From positions 1-64,000 of the forward strand of contig NZ_JAGSIE010000006.1 in the NCBI RefSeq assembly GCF_018138385.1: 64,000 nt of DNA, in the 5' to 3' direction. Shown here piece after piece: positions 1-9,200 of this stretch (positions within the stretch are counted from its first letter, which is position 1; every line of letters begins with the position of its first letter). This stretch comes from Allobacillus saliphilus (GTDB lineage Bacteria > Bacillota > Bacilli > Bacillales > Alkalibacillaceae). The notes under the pieces are model-generated. The model had not been told where the DNA came from. It ran no database searches and saw only the letters and a program-made list of their open reading frames with translations. A program made the position numbers and the translations under genes.

Positions 1-1
1 T

Positions 2-125
2 GTCATCGAGAAGACGGCTCAACACCCGAATGAAGCAAATCGCACGTCGAAATGTCGTCGAGAAGACGTCTCAATACCGAAATGCAGCTCTCTGCATGTC
101 AAAACGTCATTGATAAGATGACCTC
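2..125. repeat. 52-bp tandem repeat, about 2.4 copies
   Basis: Two consecutive 52-bp units (2-53 and 54-105) and the first 20 bases of a third (106-125) align without gaps. Each starts GTCRTYGAKAAGA and continues with a shared CTCAA and CCGAA(A)TG core. The units have diverged, with most differences in their second halves. No convincing gene spans them; short frames end at TGA codons. Known: short intergenic tandem units like this are scattered through some Bacillaceae genomes. Inference: this is non-coding repeat DNA separating the minus-strand DUF1128 gene from whatever lies left of the window. Confidence 0.7.
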
Positions 126-138
126 ATTATAATTAAGG

Positions 139-363
139 TTAGTTCTTCCGGTATTTCTTTAATTCATCAATAATCGCATGAATCTCTGAAACACTTACTT
201 GGCGTTTTGCTTTTACCATGTCGTAAAGGTCCTTAATCTCTTGATAGTTCGCTAGGTCAAAGTTTTCAGGTTTAACGACTGAACGATTAATAATCTGAAG
301 CTCTTCAGATAGATCGTTAATGATAAATTCTAGGTTTTCTTCTGTTGGTTCGTTCAAATTCAT
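139..363 (-). CDS. yfkK: UPF0435/DUF1128 family protein (YfkK-like)
   Basis: Small 74-residue acidic protein, divergent from smc. The segments NLNEPTEENLEFII, SVVKPENFDL and DLYDMV are typical of UPF0435/DUF1128, a small Bacillales family of unknown biochemical role. A GTG lies nine bases upstream in frame (370-372), but it is part of the Shine-Dalgarno GAGGTG, which sits 6 nt from the ATG at 363; the ATG is therefore the chosen start. In B. subtilis yfkK is not next to smc, so the position is a local rearrangement. No membrane segment or signal peptide is visible. Family assignment is from remembered sequence pattern. Confidence 0.8.
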   Translation of the reverse strand: MNLNEPTEENLEFIINDLSEELQIINRSVVKPENFDLANYQEIKDLYDMVKAKRQVSVSEIHAIIDELKKYRKN

Positions 364-474
364 TGTATTCACCTCTTTAGCAACTTTAAGTCGACTTTTT
401 GTAGCCTAGTATTTATGATAAAATAAATAGGTTGAAATGTTAAGTGAGTTTGGGAAATGAGTAGGTGAATACAT

Positions 475-3400
475 ATGTATTTAAAAAAGCTGGAGTCAGT
501 CGGTTTCAAATCATTTGCAGAACGAATCTCCGTTGATTTTGTTCCTGGAGTTACTGCAGTGGTAGGGCCGAATGGTAGTGGTAAATCAAATATTACCGAT
601 GCGATTCGCTGGGTGCTTGGTGAGCAATCAGCGAAATCTTTACGTGGCTCAAAAATGCAAGACATTATCTTTGCAGGAAGTGATTCTAGAAAACCGCTCA
701 ATGTCGCGGAAGTCACATTGACGCTAGACAACAAAGATCAACGACTACCAATCGATTATGAGGAAGTTGCTGTAACCAGACGCGTCTATCGTTCAGGAGA
801 TAGTGAATATTTAATTAACAAACAACCGTGTCGATTAAAAGATATTGTAGATCTCTTTCTAGATTCAGGTCTTGGAAAAGAAGCATTTTCGATTATCGGC
901 CAGGGCCGGGTCGAAGAAATTCTTAGTTCAAAGTCTGAAGAACGAAGAAGTATCTTTGAAGAGGCAGCAGGTGTTTTGAAGTATAAAAAGCGGAAACAAA
1001 ATGCCGAAAAGAAATTAATCGACACATCGGATAACCTTAGTCGTGTTGAAGATATTATTCACGAGATCGAAGGACAACTTGAACCACTGCAAAAACAGTC
1101 GGCAATTGCAAAAGAATACTTGGAGAAAAAAGATGAGCTGGAACAATATGAAGTCTCGTTGTTAGTAACAGAAATTGAAACCTACCATGAAGAATGGCAA
1201 CAGCTACTGTCCAAAATTGATAAAAAGAAAGAATACCTACTCCATTTAAAGACTGAAATTAATCAAGATGACGCTCAATTGGAAACTTATCGTCAATCCA
1301 TCGCGGCGTTAGACCAAGAAATCGAAGAGTGGCAAGAGAAAAAGTTACTATTGACGCAACAGATCGAGCAATTGGATGGGAAAAGAAACTTATTAACGGA
1401 GCAATTAAAACACTTTGATGAAAATCAAGAACGTTTAAAAAATCAAATCCAAACATATCAGGATCAAATCGAACAAGGCGAGTTCGATGTTGAAGATCAT
1501 GAGAAAAAATTAAATTTACTCAAGTCTCAGCGTGATGAGACGAAGCGTACGATCAATCAATTGAAAGAAAAGTTAAATCAAACGGGCAACCAAGTTGAAG
1601 AGCAAATCGAGACATTAAAAGCACAATACATCGATCAACTTAATGAGCAAGCTGCAAAAAAGAATGAGAAGCATTCAAAAGAAAAACAAATTGAACAAAC
1701 AAGCTATCGTAAACAGCGTTTAGATGAACGTTTTGAACAATTGATTAAACAGCGAGAAGAGCTACAAAAAAATGAGCAATCTTATACAAAAGAAATTGAA
1801 CAAGAACAATCAACGTACCAAGAGATAGAAACAAAGTTTGAGCAATCGACTGAAACATACAATGCTTTAACAGAAGACATTCGAATTGCAGAAGGTAAAA
1901 AACAAGAAGCTTACCGCTTGATCGATCAGTTGCGTTCAAAAAAAGATATGCTAGAACAAATGAAAGCATCTTATAGTGGATTTTATTACGGCGTTAAAGC
2001 AGTGCTGCAAGCTTCCAAAAAGAAGAAGCTGCAAGGCATTCACGGTGCGGTTGCTGAGTTGTTGGATATCGATGAAACATACGTTACCGCAATCGAAACA
2101 GCGCTAGGCGGTCAAGCTCAAAATATCGTAACCTCTGATGAAGCTGCGGCCAGAAATGCAATCAGTTGGTTGAAAACGTCTAACAGTGGTCGGGCAACAT
2201 TTTTACCGTTAACGTCAATTCGATCTCGAATGATTCGACAAGAAGACGTAAACCGATTAGATGAGGATGGTTTTATTGGTATTGCTGCTAATTTAGTATC
2301 AATCGATCCAGCTTATGAATCGATAGCCAAACAGCTTTTAGGAAACATACTGATTACAGAGAACTTAAGAGCAGCCAATAAAATTGCGAACAAGACGAAC
2401 CATCGCTACCGAATCGTGACACTAGAAGGCGACGTTGTGAACCCAGGTGGTTCGATGACAGGTGGTGCTAAGAAAAACTCCAACCAAGCTTCTTTGTTCA
2501 CGCGAGAAAAAGAACTGGACGAAACAGCGAGCAAACTGAATCGATATGAACAGAAAACAAAGCAATTTGAACAAAACCTACAAGAAAAGCTAGCAAAACA
2601 GGAACAGTTAAAGCGAGAAATGAATGAGCTCGAAGAACAAAAAAGAGGTCAGGAAGAAAACATTAAAGAAATAGAACAGCAGCTCTACTCTGTCACGTAT
2701 CAATTGTCCAACGTACAAGATCAATTAAATGTGTATGATCAAGAGAATGATCAACTAGAAATTGAAATCAAACAGCTTAAAAATGATTTGAATGATGTAA
2801 CTGCGTTTCTTGGTGAATCAGAGAAAGAAACGAATCGCTTACGTGATCAAATTGAGCATTTGACGAACAATCTATCCAGTTATAAAGAGGAGCATGAAGA
2901 AGTTCGTGAAAAATTAAACCATATGCAAATTCGCTATGCTGAACAAGATAGCGAGGTACGAAACCAGAAAAATCGCTACGATGAAGCTTTGGCAGACCTT
3001 GAAGAACAAAAGGAAATTAAGCAAGCGAAAGAACAAGAATTAAAGCAATTGCAAGAATCACATGAACAGAAGGATTCTATTGAAAACCTGACAGAAAACT
3101 TAAAGACGTATAGACAAAGCCTCGTTGAGTTGAATGAAAAAATCGATGCAGGAAGAGAAAAAAGACAGACCATTACTCATCAAAGAGATGATCTTGAACG
3201 TGAAGTAAAAGAAAAAAACAAACAATATGAGCAAGAAAATAATCAAGTTCAAAAGCTTGAAGTCAATGCGAGTCGATTGGACGTTGAATTGGAAAACCGA
3301 TTGCAACAATTGCAGGATGACTACAAACTGACACATGAACGTGCAAAACAAGAATATGGGGTAACGGATGATTTAGAATCGTCTAGAGAAAAAGTAAAAA

Positions 3401-4041
3401 CCATTAAGCGTGCGATCGATGAATTAGGACATGTAAACTTAGGCGCCATCGAAGAGTATGAACGAATCCAAGAGCGTTATGACTTTTTGAAGCGCCAGCA
3501 ATCCGATCTGTTGGAAGCGAAGCAAACGTTATATGATGTCATCGGTGAAATGGATGAAGAGATGATCCGGAAATTCAGTGACACTTTCGAGAAAATCCAG
3601 AAAGAGTTCACACAAGTATTCAAGACATTATTTGGCGGTGGCCGAGCGGAGCTACAATTAACAGACCCTAAAGACATGCTTGAAACAGGTGTGGAAATTA
3701 TTGCTCAGCCTCCTGGTAAAAAGCTGCAGCATTTAAGCTTGCTATCTGGTGGTGAACGTTCATTAACAGCGATTGCACTGTTATTTGCTATTTTACGTGT
3801 ACGCCCTGTGCCATTTTGTGTATTGGATGAAGTCGAAGCGGCTTTAGATGAAGCAAACGTATTCCGTTTCGCAAAATATTTACGTGAATTTTCTGCTGAA
3901 ACCCAATTCATTGTGATCACACACCGAAAAGGTACAATGGAGCTAGCTGATGTATTATATGGAGTAACGATGCAAGAGTCAGGTGTGTCAAAATTGGTTT
4001 CCGTTAAACTCGAAGAAACGAAAGATATGATGTTAACGTAA
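475..4041 (+). CDS. smc: Chromosome segregation ATPase SMC
   Basis: Core subunit of the bacterial condensin (SMC-ScpA-ScpB), which loads at ParB/parS and aligns the chromosome arms. The 1188 residues match the family length. Visible: N-terminal head with Walker A GPNGSGKSN near residue 32; a long Q/E/K-rich coiled coil to about residue 500; a hinge (about 510-670, with GIHGAVAELL and NPGGSMTGGA); a return coiled coil to about 1000; and a C-terminal head with the ABC signature LLSGGERSL and Walker B FCVLDEVEAALDEAN. The ATG at 475 has AGGTG 7 nt upstream. ftsY follows 18 nt after the stop, so the pair is probably one transcript, as in B. subtilis. Confidence 0.98.
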   Translation: MYLKKLESVGFKSFAERISVDFVPGVTAVVGPNGSGKSNITDAIRWVLGEQSAKSLRGSKMQDIIFAGSDSRKPLNVAEVTLTLDNKDQRLPIDYEEVAVTRRVYRSGDSEYLINKQPCRLKDIVDLFLDSGLGKEAFSIIGQGRVEEILSSKSEERRSIFEEAAGVLKYKKRKQNAEKKLIDTSDNLSRVEDIIHEIEGQLEPLQKQSAIAKEYLEKKDELEQYEVSLLVTEIETYHEEWQQLLSKIDKKKEYLLHLKTEINQDDAQLETYRQSIAALDQEIEEWQEKKLLLTQQIEQLDGKRNLLTEQLKHFDENQERLKNQIQTYQDQIEQGEFDVEDHEKKLNLLKSQRDETKRTINQLKEKLNQTGNQVEEQIETLKAQYIDQLNEQAAKKNEKHSKEKQIEQTSYRKQRLDERFEQLIKQREELQKNEQSYTKEIEQEQSTYQEIETKFEQSTETYNALTEDIRIAEGKKQEAYRLIDQLRSKKDMLEQMKASYSGFYYGVKAVLQASKKKKLQGIHGAVAELLDIDETYVTAIETALGGQAQNIVTSDEAAARNAISWLKTSNSGRATFLPLTSIRSRMIRQEDVNRLDEDGFIGIAANLVSIDPAYESIAKQLLGNILITENLRAANKIANKTNHRYRIVTLEGDVVNPGGSMTGGAKKNSNQASLFTREKELDETASKLNRYEQKTKQFEQNLQEKLAKQEQLKREMNELEEQKRGQEENIKEIEQQLYSVTYQLSNVQDQLNVYDQENDQLEIEIKQLKNDLNDVTAFLGESEKETNRLRDQIEHLTNNLSSYKEEHEEVREKLNHMQIRYAEQDSEVRNQKNRYDEALADLEEQKEIKQAKEQELKQLQESHEQKDSIENLTENLKTYRQSLVELNEKIDAGREKRQTITHQRDDLEREVKEKNKQYEQENNQVQKLEVNASRLDVELENRLQQLQDDYKLTHERAKQEYGVTDDLESSREKVKTIKRAIDELGHVNLGAIEEYERIQERYDFLKRQQSDLLEAKQTLYDVIGEMDEEMIRKFSDTFEKIQKEFTQVFKTLFGGGRAELQLTDPKDMLETGVEIIAQPPGKKLQHLSLLSGGERSLTAIALLFAILRVRPVPFCVLDEVEAALDEANVFRFAKYLREFSAETQFIVITHRKGTMELADVLYGVTMQESGVSKLVSVKLEETKDMMLT

Positions 4042-4059
4042 GAAAGGAAGTTGTGAAAG

Positions 4060-5055
4060 ATGAGTTTTTTCAAGAAACTAAAAGATAAAATTAACAACCA
4101 GACCGAACAGGTAACGAATAAATTTAAAACGGGTATGACGAAAACGCGTGATAACTTTACGTCGAAAGTGAATGATTTGGTCGCTCGGTATCGTACAGTA
4201 GATGAAGAATTTTTTGAGGAATTGGAAGAAATTCTAATCTCCGCAGATGTCGGTGTTCAAACTGTGATGGAATTGATCGAAGAGTTGGAGATGGAAGTAA
4301 AACGAAGAAATATTAAAGATACCGAACAGGTCAAAGAAGTCATATCAGAGAAATTAGTTGAGATTTACTATGGTGGTGACGAAGAATCCATCGAAGAATT
4401 GAACCTCAACGAAGATGGTCTTTCTGTTGTTCTCATCGTGGGCGTCAATGGTGTCGGCAAAACGACAACAATCGGAAAGCTTGCCTACCAGTTGAAACAA
4501 GAAGGAAAGAAGGTTGTTCTTGCTGCAGGTGATACATTCCGTGCTGGCGCAATTGAACAACTGGAAGTTTGGGGCGAGCGGACAGGCGTCGATGTGATCA
4601 AGCATAGCGAAGGTTCCGACCCAGCTGCTGTCATTTATGATGGGATTCAAGCTGCCAAGTCTCGTGGAGCTGATGTGCTTTTATGTGATACAGCAGGCCG
4701 ATTGCAAAACAAAGTAAACTTAATGAAAGAGTTATCAAAAGTGAAAAACGTAATCAGCCGAGAAATTGAAGGAGCGCCACATGAGACATTACTCGTGTTG
4801 GACGCTACGACAGGTCAAAATGCAATGGCTCAAGCGAAAACATTCAAAGAGGCAACAGATGTTTCAGGTATTGTTTTAACGAAGCTTGATGGAACAGCCC
4901 GAGGTGGAATCGTTCTTGCGATTCGAAATGAAATGGGACTACCGGTCAAGTTCGTTGGACTCGGTGAGCAAATGACGGACCTTCAACGTTTTAATGCCCA
5001 TCAGTTTGTCTATGGATTATTTGGCGATCTCGTAGATGACAGTGCAGAAGAATAG
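4060..5055 (+). CDS. ftsY: Signal recognition particle receptor FtsY
   Basis: SRP receptor GTPase that docks Ffh-bound ribosomes at the membrane and pairs with Ffh in a reciprocal GTPase dimer. The 331 residues comprise a short basic/amphipathic N-terminus ([11 protein letters not shown]), the four-helix N domain to about 110, and the G domain with G1 [10 protein letters not shown] near 128, DTFRAGA, DTAGR and [10 protein letters not shown]. The A domain is short, as is usual in Bacillus. AAAGGAAG precedes the ATG. ylxM and ffh follow directly, so both halves of the targeting cycle are encoded together. Confidence 0.98.
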   Translation: MSFFKKLKDKINNQTEQVTNKFKTGMTKTRDNFTSKVNDLVARYRTVDEEFFEELEEILISADVGVQTVMELIEELEMEVKRRNIKDTEQVKEVISEKLVEIYYGGDEESIEELNLNEDGLSVVLIVGVNGVGKTTTIGKLAYQLKQEGKKVVLAAGDTFRAGAIEQLEVWGERTGVDVIKHSEGSDPAAVIYDGIQAAKSRGADVLLCDTAGRLQNKVNLMKELSKVKNVISREIEGAPHETLLVLDATTGQNAMAQAKTFKEATDVSGIVLTKLDGTARGGIVLAIRNEMGLPVKFVGLGEQMTDLQRFNAHQFVYGLFGDLVDDSAEE

Positions 5056-5068
5056 GAGGCATTCCGTG

Positions 5069-5395
5069 ATGCTTGAGAAAACGACACGAATCAATTATCT
5101 GTTCGATTTTTATCAACAGTTGCTGACCGAAAAGCAAAAGAATTATATGGACCTATACTACCTAGAAGATTACTCGCTAGGTGAAATATCAGAGACTTAT
5201 GATGTCAGTCGGCAGGCAGTTTATGATAATATTAAACGTACAGAAGTTATGCTGGAAGATTATGAAGAAAAACTGGGACTTTATCGAAGATTCCAGACAA
5301 GGAACGCGTTAATCGACCAGATGAAAACTGCTGTTGAAAACGAAAATCTAAAACAGATGAAAAAGTTATTAAACCAAATGGAAAACATTGATTAG
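5069..5395 (+). CDS. ylxM: YlxM/p13 family SRP-associated helix-turn-helix protein
   Basis: A 108-residue YlxM-family protein (UPF0122), widely encoded next to ffh in Gram-positives. In streptococci YlxM associates with the SRP and modulates its GTPase activity. The middle ([24 protein letters not shown]) is a sigma-70 region-4-like helix-turn-helix, followed by a charged helical tail. AGGAGG at 5054-5059 lies 9 nt before the ATG at 5069 and 6 nt before a GTG at 5066. The ATG gives the family-typical N-terminus [16 protein letters not shown] longer upstream reading overlaps ftsY and was not used. Confidence 0.93.
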   Translation: MLEKTTRINYLFDFYQQLLTEKQKNYMDLYYLEDYSLGEISETYDVSRQAVYDNIKRTEVMLEDYEEKLGLYRRFQTRNALIDQMKTAVENENLKQMKKLLNQMENID

Positions 5396-5409
5396 GGGGT
5401 CTATTGCAC

Positions 5410-6750
5410 ATGGCATTTGAAGGCTTGGCAGACCGTCTGCAAAATACAATAAAAAAAATCACCGGTAAAGGAAAAGTCTCCGAACAAGACGTTAAAGAAA
5501 TGACACGTGAAGTTCGACTAGCTTTATTGGAAGCGGACGTAAACTTTAAAGTCGTAAAAGATTTAATTAAACGGATAAAAGAACGAGCGATTGGTCAAGA
5601 GGTGTTAGAAAACCTGACGCCTGGACAGCAGGTAATTAAAGTTGTAAAAGAGGAACTCGCAGAATTAATGGGTGGCGAACAAAGTAAAATTGCGGTAGCA
5701 AACAAGCCACCAACTGTCATTATGATGGTCGGTCTGCAAGGTGCCGGTAAAACGACAACTACTGGAAAACTTGCGAACCTATTACGTAAAAAACATAACC
5801 GAAACCCTATGCTAGTTGCAGCCGACGTTTATCGTCCAGCAGCAATCAACCAATTAGAAACATTAGGTAATCAGCTCGATCTTCCTGTTTTCTCGTTAGG
5901 AACCGAAGCAAATCCGGTAGATATTGCGAATCAAGCCATCGAAAAGGCAAAAGAAGAGCATCACGATTATGTCATTATCGATACTGCCGGACGCTTGCAT
6001 ATTGATGAAAATCTAATGGGAGAGCTTCAAGAGATCAAACAGTCGGTCAATCCAGATGAAGTATTTTTAGTTGTTGACTCGATGACCGGTCAGGATGCCG
6101 TCAACGTCGCGGAGAGCTTCGATGAACAGCTCGATGTCACAGGAGTTGTCTTAACGAAGTTAGACGGAGATACCCGTGGCGGTGCCGCATTATCCATTCG
6201 CGCTGTAACAGGTAAGCCAATTAAGTTTGCTGGTATGGGTGAGAAACTAGATCAGTTGGAAGCATTTCACCCAGACCGTATGGCTTCGAGAATTCTCGGT
6301 ATGGGTGACGTACTCAGCTTAATTGAAAAAGCTGAGACCCAAGTTGACGAGAAAAAAGCGAAGGAAATGGAAGAGAAAATTAAGTCGATGTCATTCACCT
6401 TCGAAGACTTTCTTGAACAAATGGATCAAGTTAAAAACATGGGACCACTCGATGAACTGATCAATATGATGCCTGGTGCGAATAAAATGAAAGGCATGAA
6501 AAATCTTCAAGTGGACGATAAGCAATTATCTCATGTCGAAGCAATTATTCAATCCATGACGAAGCAAGAAAGAGTGGAGCCATCCGTCATAAACGCCAGC
6601 CGTAAAAAGCGGATAGCGAAAGGTTCCGGAACATCAGTCTCTCAAGTGAACCGGTTGCTAAAACAATTTGAAGATATGAAGAAAATGATGAAACAAATGA
6701 CTAGTCCGAAGAAGGGTAAAAAGAAAGGAATGAATTTTCCTTTCATGTAA
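5410..6750 (+). CDS. ffh: Signal recognition particle protein Ffh
   Basis: Protein subunit of the SRP; binds signal sequences and 4.5S/6S scRNA and delivers ribosomes to FtsY. 446 residues: N domain, G domain with GLQGAGKTTT near 108, DVYRPAA, DTAGRLH and TKLDGDTRGG, then a Met-rich M domain from about residue 300 with the RNA-binding stretch around SRKKRIAKGSGTS. The tail is basic and Met/Lys-rich. AGGGGG at 5395-5400 is 9 nt from the ATG at 5410; an in-frame TTG at 5404 is too close. Fourteen bases separate it from ylxM. Confidence 0.98.
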   Translation: MAFEGLADRLQNTIKKITGKGKVSEQDVKEMTREVRLALLEADVNFKVVKDLIKRIKERAIGQEVLENLTPGQQVIKVVKEELAELMGGEQSKIAVANKPPTVIMMVGLQGAGKTTTTGKLANLLRKKHNRNPMLVAADVYRPAAINQLETLGNQLDLPVFSLGTEANPVDIANQAIEKAKEEHHDYVIIDTAGRLHIDENLMGELQEIKQSVNPDEVFLVVDSMTGQDAVNVAESFDEQLDVTGVVLTKLDGDTRGGAALSIRAVTGKPIKFAGMGEKLDQLEAFHPDRMASRILGMGDVLSLIEKAETQVDEKKAKEMEEKIKSMSFTFEDFLEQMDQVKNMGPLDELINMMPGANKMKGMKNLQVDDKQLSHVEAIIQSMTKQERVEPSVINASRKKRIAKGSGTSVSQVNRLLKQFEDMKKMMKQMTSPKKGKKKGMNFPFM

Positions 6751-6761
6751 TGTAAAAACCC

Positions 6762-6790
6762 TTTACAGACTAAAAATTCTCTGATACAAT
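6762..6790 (+). promoter_or_regulatory. Sigma-A promoter for the rpsP-trmD block
   Basis: TTTACA (6762-6767) and TACAAT (6785-6790) are separated by 17 bp, each one base away from consensus. They sit in the 79-bp gap between ffh and rpsP, about 40 bp before the rpsP start, so the ribosomal block can be transcribed apart from the smc-ffh genes. Confidence 0.75.
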
Positions 6791-6829
6791 CTAAACTTGT
6801 GATAGGAAAGATTAAATGGAGGTGTAATT

Positions 6830-7102
6830 ATGGCAGTAAAAATTCGCATGAAAAGAATGGGATCTAAAAGAAATCCTTTTTATCGATTAGTCGTTGCAGA
6901 CTCTCGTTCACCTCGTGATGGACGTATTATCGAGCAAATCGGCACATATAATCCAGTTGCAGAAACACCTGAGGTTAAAATCGATGAAGAAAAAGCGTTA
7001 GACTGGATGACAAAAGGTGCAAAACCAAGTGATACAGTGCGTAACTTATTTTCTAAGCAAGGCATCATGGAAAAATTTCATAATTCAAAAACAAACAAAT
7101 AA
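6830..7102 (+). CDS. rpsP: 30S ribosomal protein S16
   Basis: Small-subunit protein needed for 30S assembly; it binds 16S rRNA early. 90 residues with the S16 signature N-terminus [20 protein letters not shown] and the loop [15 protein letters not shown] strong GGAGGTG lies 7 nt before the ATG and a sigma-A promoter just upstream. First gene of a block that runs through khpA, ylqD, rimM and trmD. Confidence 0.98.
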   Translation: MAVKIRMKRMGSKRNPFYRLVVADSRSPRDGRIIEQIGTYNPVAETPEVKIDEEKALDWMTKGAKPSDTVRNLFSKQGIMEKFHNSKTNK

Positions 7103-7117
7103 GGATTTGAGATATAC

Positions 7118-7345
7118 ATGAAAGCCTTAATTGAAACGATTGTTCATCCGTTAGTTGACCATCCGGATCAAGTCGAAGTGACAGTTGAAGAAACGAATGA
7201 AAAAATTCGTTATCATTTGACTGTCCATTCGGATGATGTCGGGAAAGTCATCGGTAAAAACGGGCGAATTGCGAAGGCGATTCGTACGGTTGTTTATGCT
7301 GCAGGTTCAGATACAAACAAAAGAGTCTACTTAGATATCATGTAA
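7118..7345 (+). CDS. khpA: KH-domain RNA-binding protein KhpA (YlqC)
   Basis: A 75-residue single KH-domain protein. The RNA-binding GxxG loop is seen in DDVGKVIGKNGRIAKAIR. In Streptococcus pneumoniae KhpA forms a complex with KhpB (Jag/EloR) that affects cell elongation and RNA metabolism. Its place between rpsP and ylqD/rimM is conserved in Firmicutes. A weak Shine-Dalgarno (AAGGATTTGAG) precedes the ATG, 15 nt after rpsP. Confidence 0.95.
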   Translation: MKALIETIVHPLVDHPDQVEVTVEETNEKIRYHLTVHSDDVGKVIGKNGRIAKAIRTVVYAAGSDTNKRVYLDIM

Positions 7346-7352
7346 ATGGGGA

Positions 7353-7379
7353 GGGGGGAAATAAACCTTTCCCTTTTTT
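7353..7379 (+). terminator. Intrinsic terminator or attenuator after khpA
   Basis: GGGAAA (7356-7361) and TTTCCC (7368-7373) form a perfect 6-bp stem with a 6-nt loop, followed by TTTTTT. It sits between khpA and ylqD, so it probably lowers read-through into ylqD-rimM-trmD. Confidence 0.65.
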
Positions 7380-7421
7380 CACTTTTACGTTTTTTTAAGA
7401 CACGCTTTCGAGGTGGATGTC

Positions 7422-7811
7422 GTGAAAATTTTACGAAAAACGAAAATCAAGCAAGTCATCACACCAAAGAGTAAAGCAACACTTCAACAAAAGTTTGAAA
7501 AAAGAAAAATGAAGCATCAGACTGAACTCGATCAACTTTATTTTGAAAAGAAAAAATTACTTCATCAAAAAAAATTCCAACCAAACCAAGTGGAAAAGCG
7601 TTTTAATCGAGAAGAGGAACGCAGAAAACGCTCGATTGAATGGTGCACATATCAATTAGAACAGTTGGAAACATTACCAATTGGTAGTGAAATTGTTGAA
7701 GGAGAAGTTGAAGAGATTATTGAACTGTCAGTCGGTGATTCATGGGATGATATTGCTGGTAATCGAGAAATCGTCATTAAAGACGGAATAATAGAGAAAA
7801 TCAATAGGTGA
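7422..7811 (+). CDS. ylqD: YlqD family protein
   Basis: A 129-residue protein of the YlqD family, found at this spot between ylqC and rimM in Bacillales. Function unknown. The N-terminal two thirds are a highly charged K/E/Q-rich coiled coil (about residues 20-85); the end is a small beta-rich acidic domain (EIVEGEVEEIIELSVGDSWD). The first GTG in the frame (7413) overlaps the Shine-Dalgarno GAGGTGG at 7410-7416, so the GTG at 7422, 5 nt downstream of it, is taken as start. The stop lies eight bases before the rimM start, suggesting coupled translation. Confidence 0.85.
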   Translation: MKILRKTKIKQVITPKSKATLQQKFEKRKMKHQTELDQLYFEKKKLLHQKKFQPNQVEKRFNREEERRKRSIEWCTYQLEQLETLPIGSEIVEGEVEEIIELSVGDSWDDIAGNREIVIKDGIIEKINR

Positions 7812-7816
7812 TTTGC

Positions 7817-8338
7817 ATGAAAGAAAACTTTTTTAATGTAGGAAAAGTCGTCAATACCCATGGTGTTAGAGGCGAGGTTCGGGTCATCTCGACCACTGAT
7901 TTTGACGAACGATTCGCTCCTGGTCATACACTATACTTTTTCAATGATCAAGAAAGCGAACCGGTCTTATTAACCGTTCATTCGCATCGGAAGCATAAAC
8001 AATTCGATTTATTATCCTTTGAAGAACGCAATTCCATCAATGATGTTGAGTGGATGAAGGGTGGATATTTAAAGGTAGCTCGAGAAGATCAACACTCCTT
8101 GGATGATGATGAATTTTATTATCATGAAATCATTGGTTGTGAAGTATATCTGACAGATGATACGTATATTGGACATGTTAAAGAAATATTGTCGCCAGGA
8201 GCCAATGATGTGTGGGTTATTCAACGGCATGGACAACGGGATGCTCTCATTCCTTATATTGAACAAATCGTTAAACAAGTAAATGTGGAAGATAAAAAAA
8301 TCATCATTGAGAATATGGAAGGACTGCTATCCGAATGA
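7817..8338 (+). CDS. rimM: Ribosome maturation factor RimM
   Basis: Assists 16S rRNA processing and assembly of the 30S head by binding S19. 173 residues: N-terminal RimM beta-barrel ([18 protein letters not shown]) and a C-terminal PRC-barrel-like half ([24 protein letters not shown]). AGGTGAT lies 4-6 nt before the ATG at 7817; an upstream GTG at 7808 forms part of that Shine-Dalgarno. The 3' end overlaps trmD by ATGA, the usual arrangement. Confidence 0.97.
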   Translation: MKENFFNVGKVVNTHGVRGEVRVISTTDFDERFAPGHTLYFFNDQESEPVLLTVHSHRKHKQFDLLSFEERNSINDVEWMKGGYLKVAREDQHSLDDDEFYYHEIIGCEVYLTDDTYIGHVKEILSPGANDVWVIQRHGQRDALIPYIEQIVKQVNVEDKKIIIENMEGLLSE

Positions 8339-9069
8339 AAATTGATGTATTGACATTATTTCCTGAAATGTTTTCTGGCGTGATGAACTCTTCCATTCTC
8401 AAAAGAGCGCATGAAGCAGGGCACTTTGATTATAACCTAGTTGACTTTCGAGAGTATACGGAGAGTAAGCATGGCAAAGTAGATGACTATCCATATGGTG
8501 GTGGAGCTGGTATGGTACTCAGTCCACAACCGATTTTTGATGCTGTTGAAAGTTTAACAGAACAGTCTAAGACGAAACCAAGGATTCTTTTAATGTGTCC
8601 TCAAGGAGAGACATATACCCAAAAGAAAGCTGAGGAGCTGGCCGAAGAGAAGCATTTAATCGTTATATGCGGTCATTACGAAGGCTATGATGAACGAATT
8701 CGGGAACATCTCGTAACAGATGAGATATCGATCGGTGACTACGTATTGACAGGTGGAGAACTTGGCGCCATGGTCGTTACAGACAGTATCGTGAGACTCT
8801 TGCCGGGTGTGTTAGGGAATGATGATTCAGCCAAGAAAGATTCATTTTCTACTGACCTATTGGAGCATCCGCATTATACACGACCGAGTGAATTTCGCGG
8901 CCACCACGTTCCTGAAATCCTTTTGTCTGGACACCATCAAAACATTGAGGATTGGCGTGAATATGAATCGCTTAAGCGGACATATGAGCGACGTCCGGAT
9001 TTAATTGATCAAGCAAATTTAACGGATAAACAACAAAAGCTATTGAGTCGAATTATCGACGAAAAGTAG
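8335..9069 (+). CDS. trmD: tRNA (guanine-N1)-methyltransferase TrmD
   Basis: Methylates G37 of tRNAs reading CNN/GGN codons with S-adenosylmethionine, preventing +1 frameshifts. 244 residues with the SPOUT trefoil-knot signature: [11 protein letters not shown], then [13 protein letters not shown], then RLLPGVLGN. The N-terminus [13 protein letters not shown] is canonical. Starts inside the rimM stop (ATGA), so translation is coupled. rplS follows 131 nt later with its own leader. Confidence 0.98.
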   Translation: MKIDVLTLFPEMFSGVMNSSILKRAHEAGHFDYNLVDFREYTESKHGKVDDYPYGGGAGMVLSPQPIFDAVESLTEQSKTKPRILLMCPQGETYTQKKAEELAEEKHLIVICGHYEGYDERIREHLVTDEISIGDYVLTGGELGAMVVTDSIVRLLPGVLGNDDSAKKDSFSTDLLEHPHYTRPSEFRGHHVPEILLSGHHQNIEDWREYESLKRTYERRPDLIDQANLTDKQQKLLSRIIDEK

Positions 9070-9082
9070 TCTGGAATTTTCA

Positions 9083-9111
9083 TTGCATCTGTTGATGCAG
9101 TATGATATATT
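9083..9111 (+). promoter_or_regulatory. Probable sigma-A promoter for rplS
   Basis: TTGCAT (9083-9088), 17 bp, then TATATT (9106-9111), placed just before the structured rplS leader. The same pattern, TTGCTA-17 bp-TATATT, precedes rpsB in this window. The -35 match is only partial. Confidence 0.45.
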
Positions 9112-9120
9112 TATGAATGT

Positions 9121-9180
9121 GCTTAAGTTCGTTAAGCGTGATAACAATGTTCCGCTACTTCTTAGAAAGTAAGAGCATTT
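9121..9180 (+). ncRNA. L19 leader-like structured 5' UTR of rplS
   Basis: Two stem-loops precede the rplS ribosome-binding site. The first is perfect: GCTTAA (9121-9126), loop GTTCG, TTAAGC (9132-9137). The second pairs AATGTTC (9146-9152) with GAGCATT (9173-9179), one G-U included, enclosing an inner CTACTT/AAGTAAG hairpin. Position and two-hairpin form agree with the L19 leader of Firmicutes, thought to let L19 control its own synthesis. The assignment is from structure and context; no covariance search was run. Confidence 0.6.
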
Positions 9181-9200
9181 TGTTGGAAGGAGTGAGCAGA

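Noticed and set aside
2-125. CRISPR array at the window start
   Set aside because: Units are contiguous 52-bp tandem copies without unique spacers, and no cas gene is present.
3705-4097. 130-codon minus-strand frame over the smc end
   Set aside because: Shadow of the conserved SMC head domain; no homology and no upstream signal.
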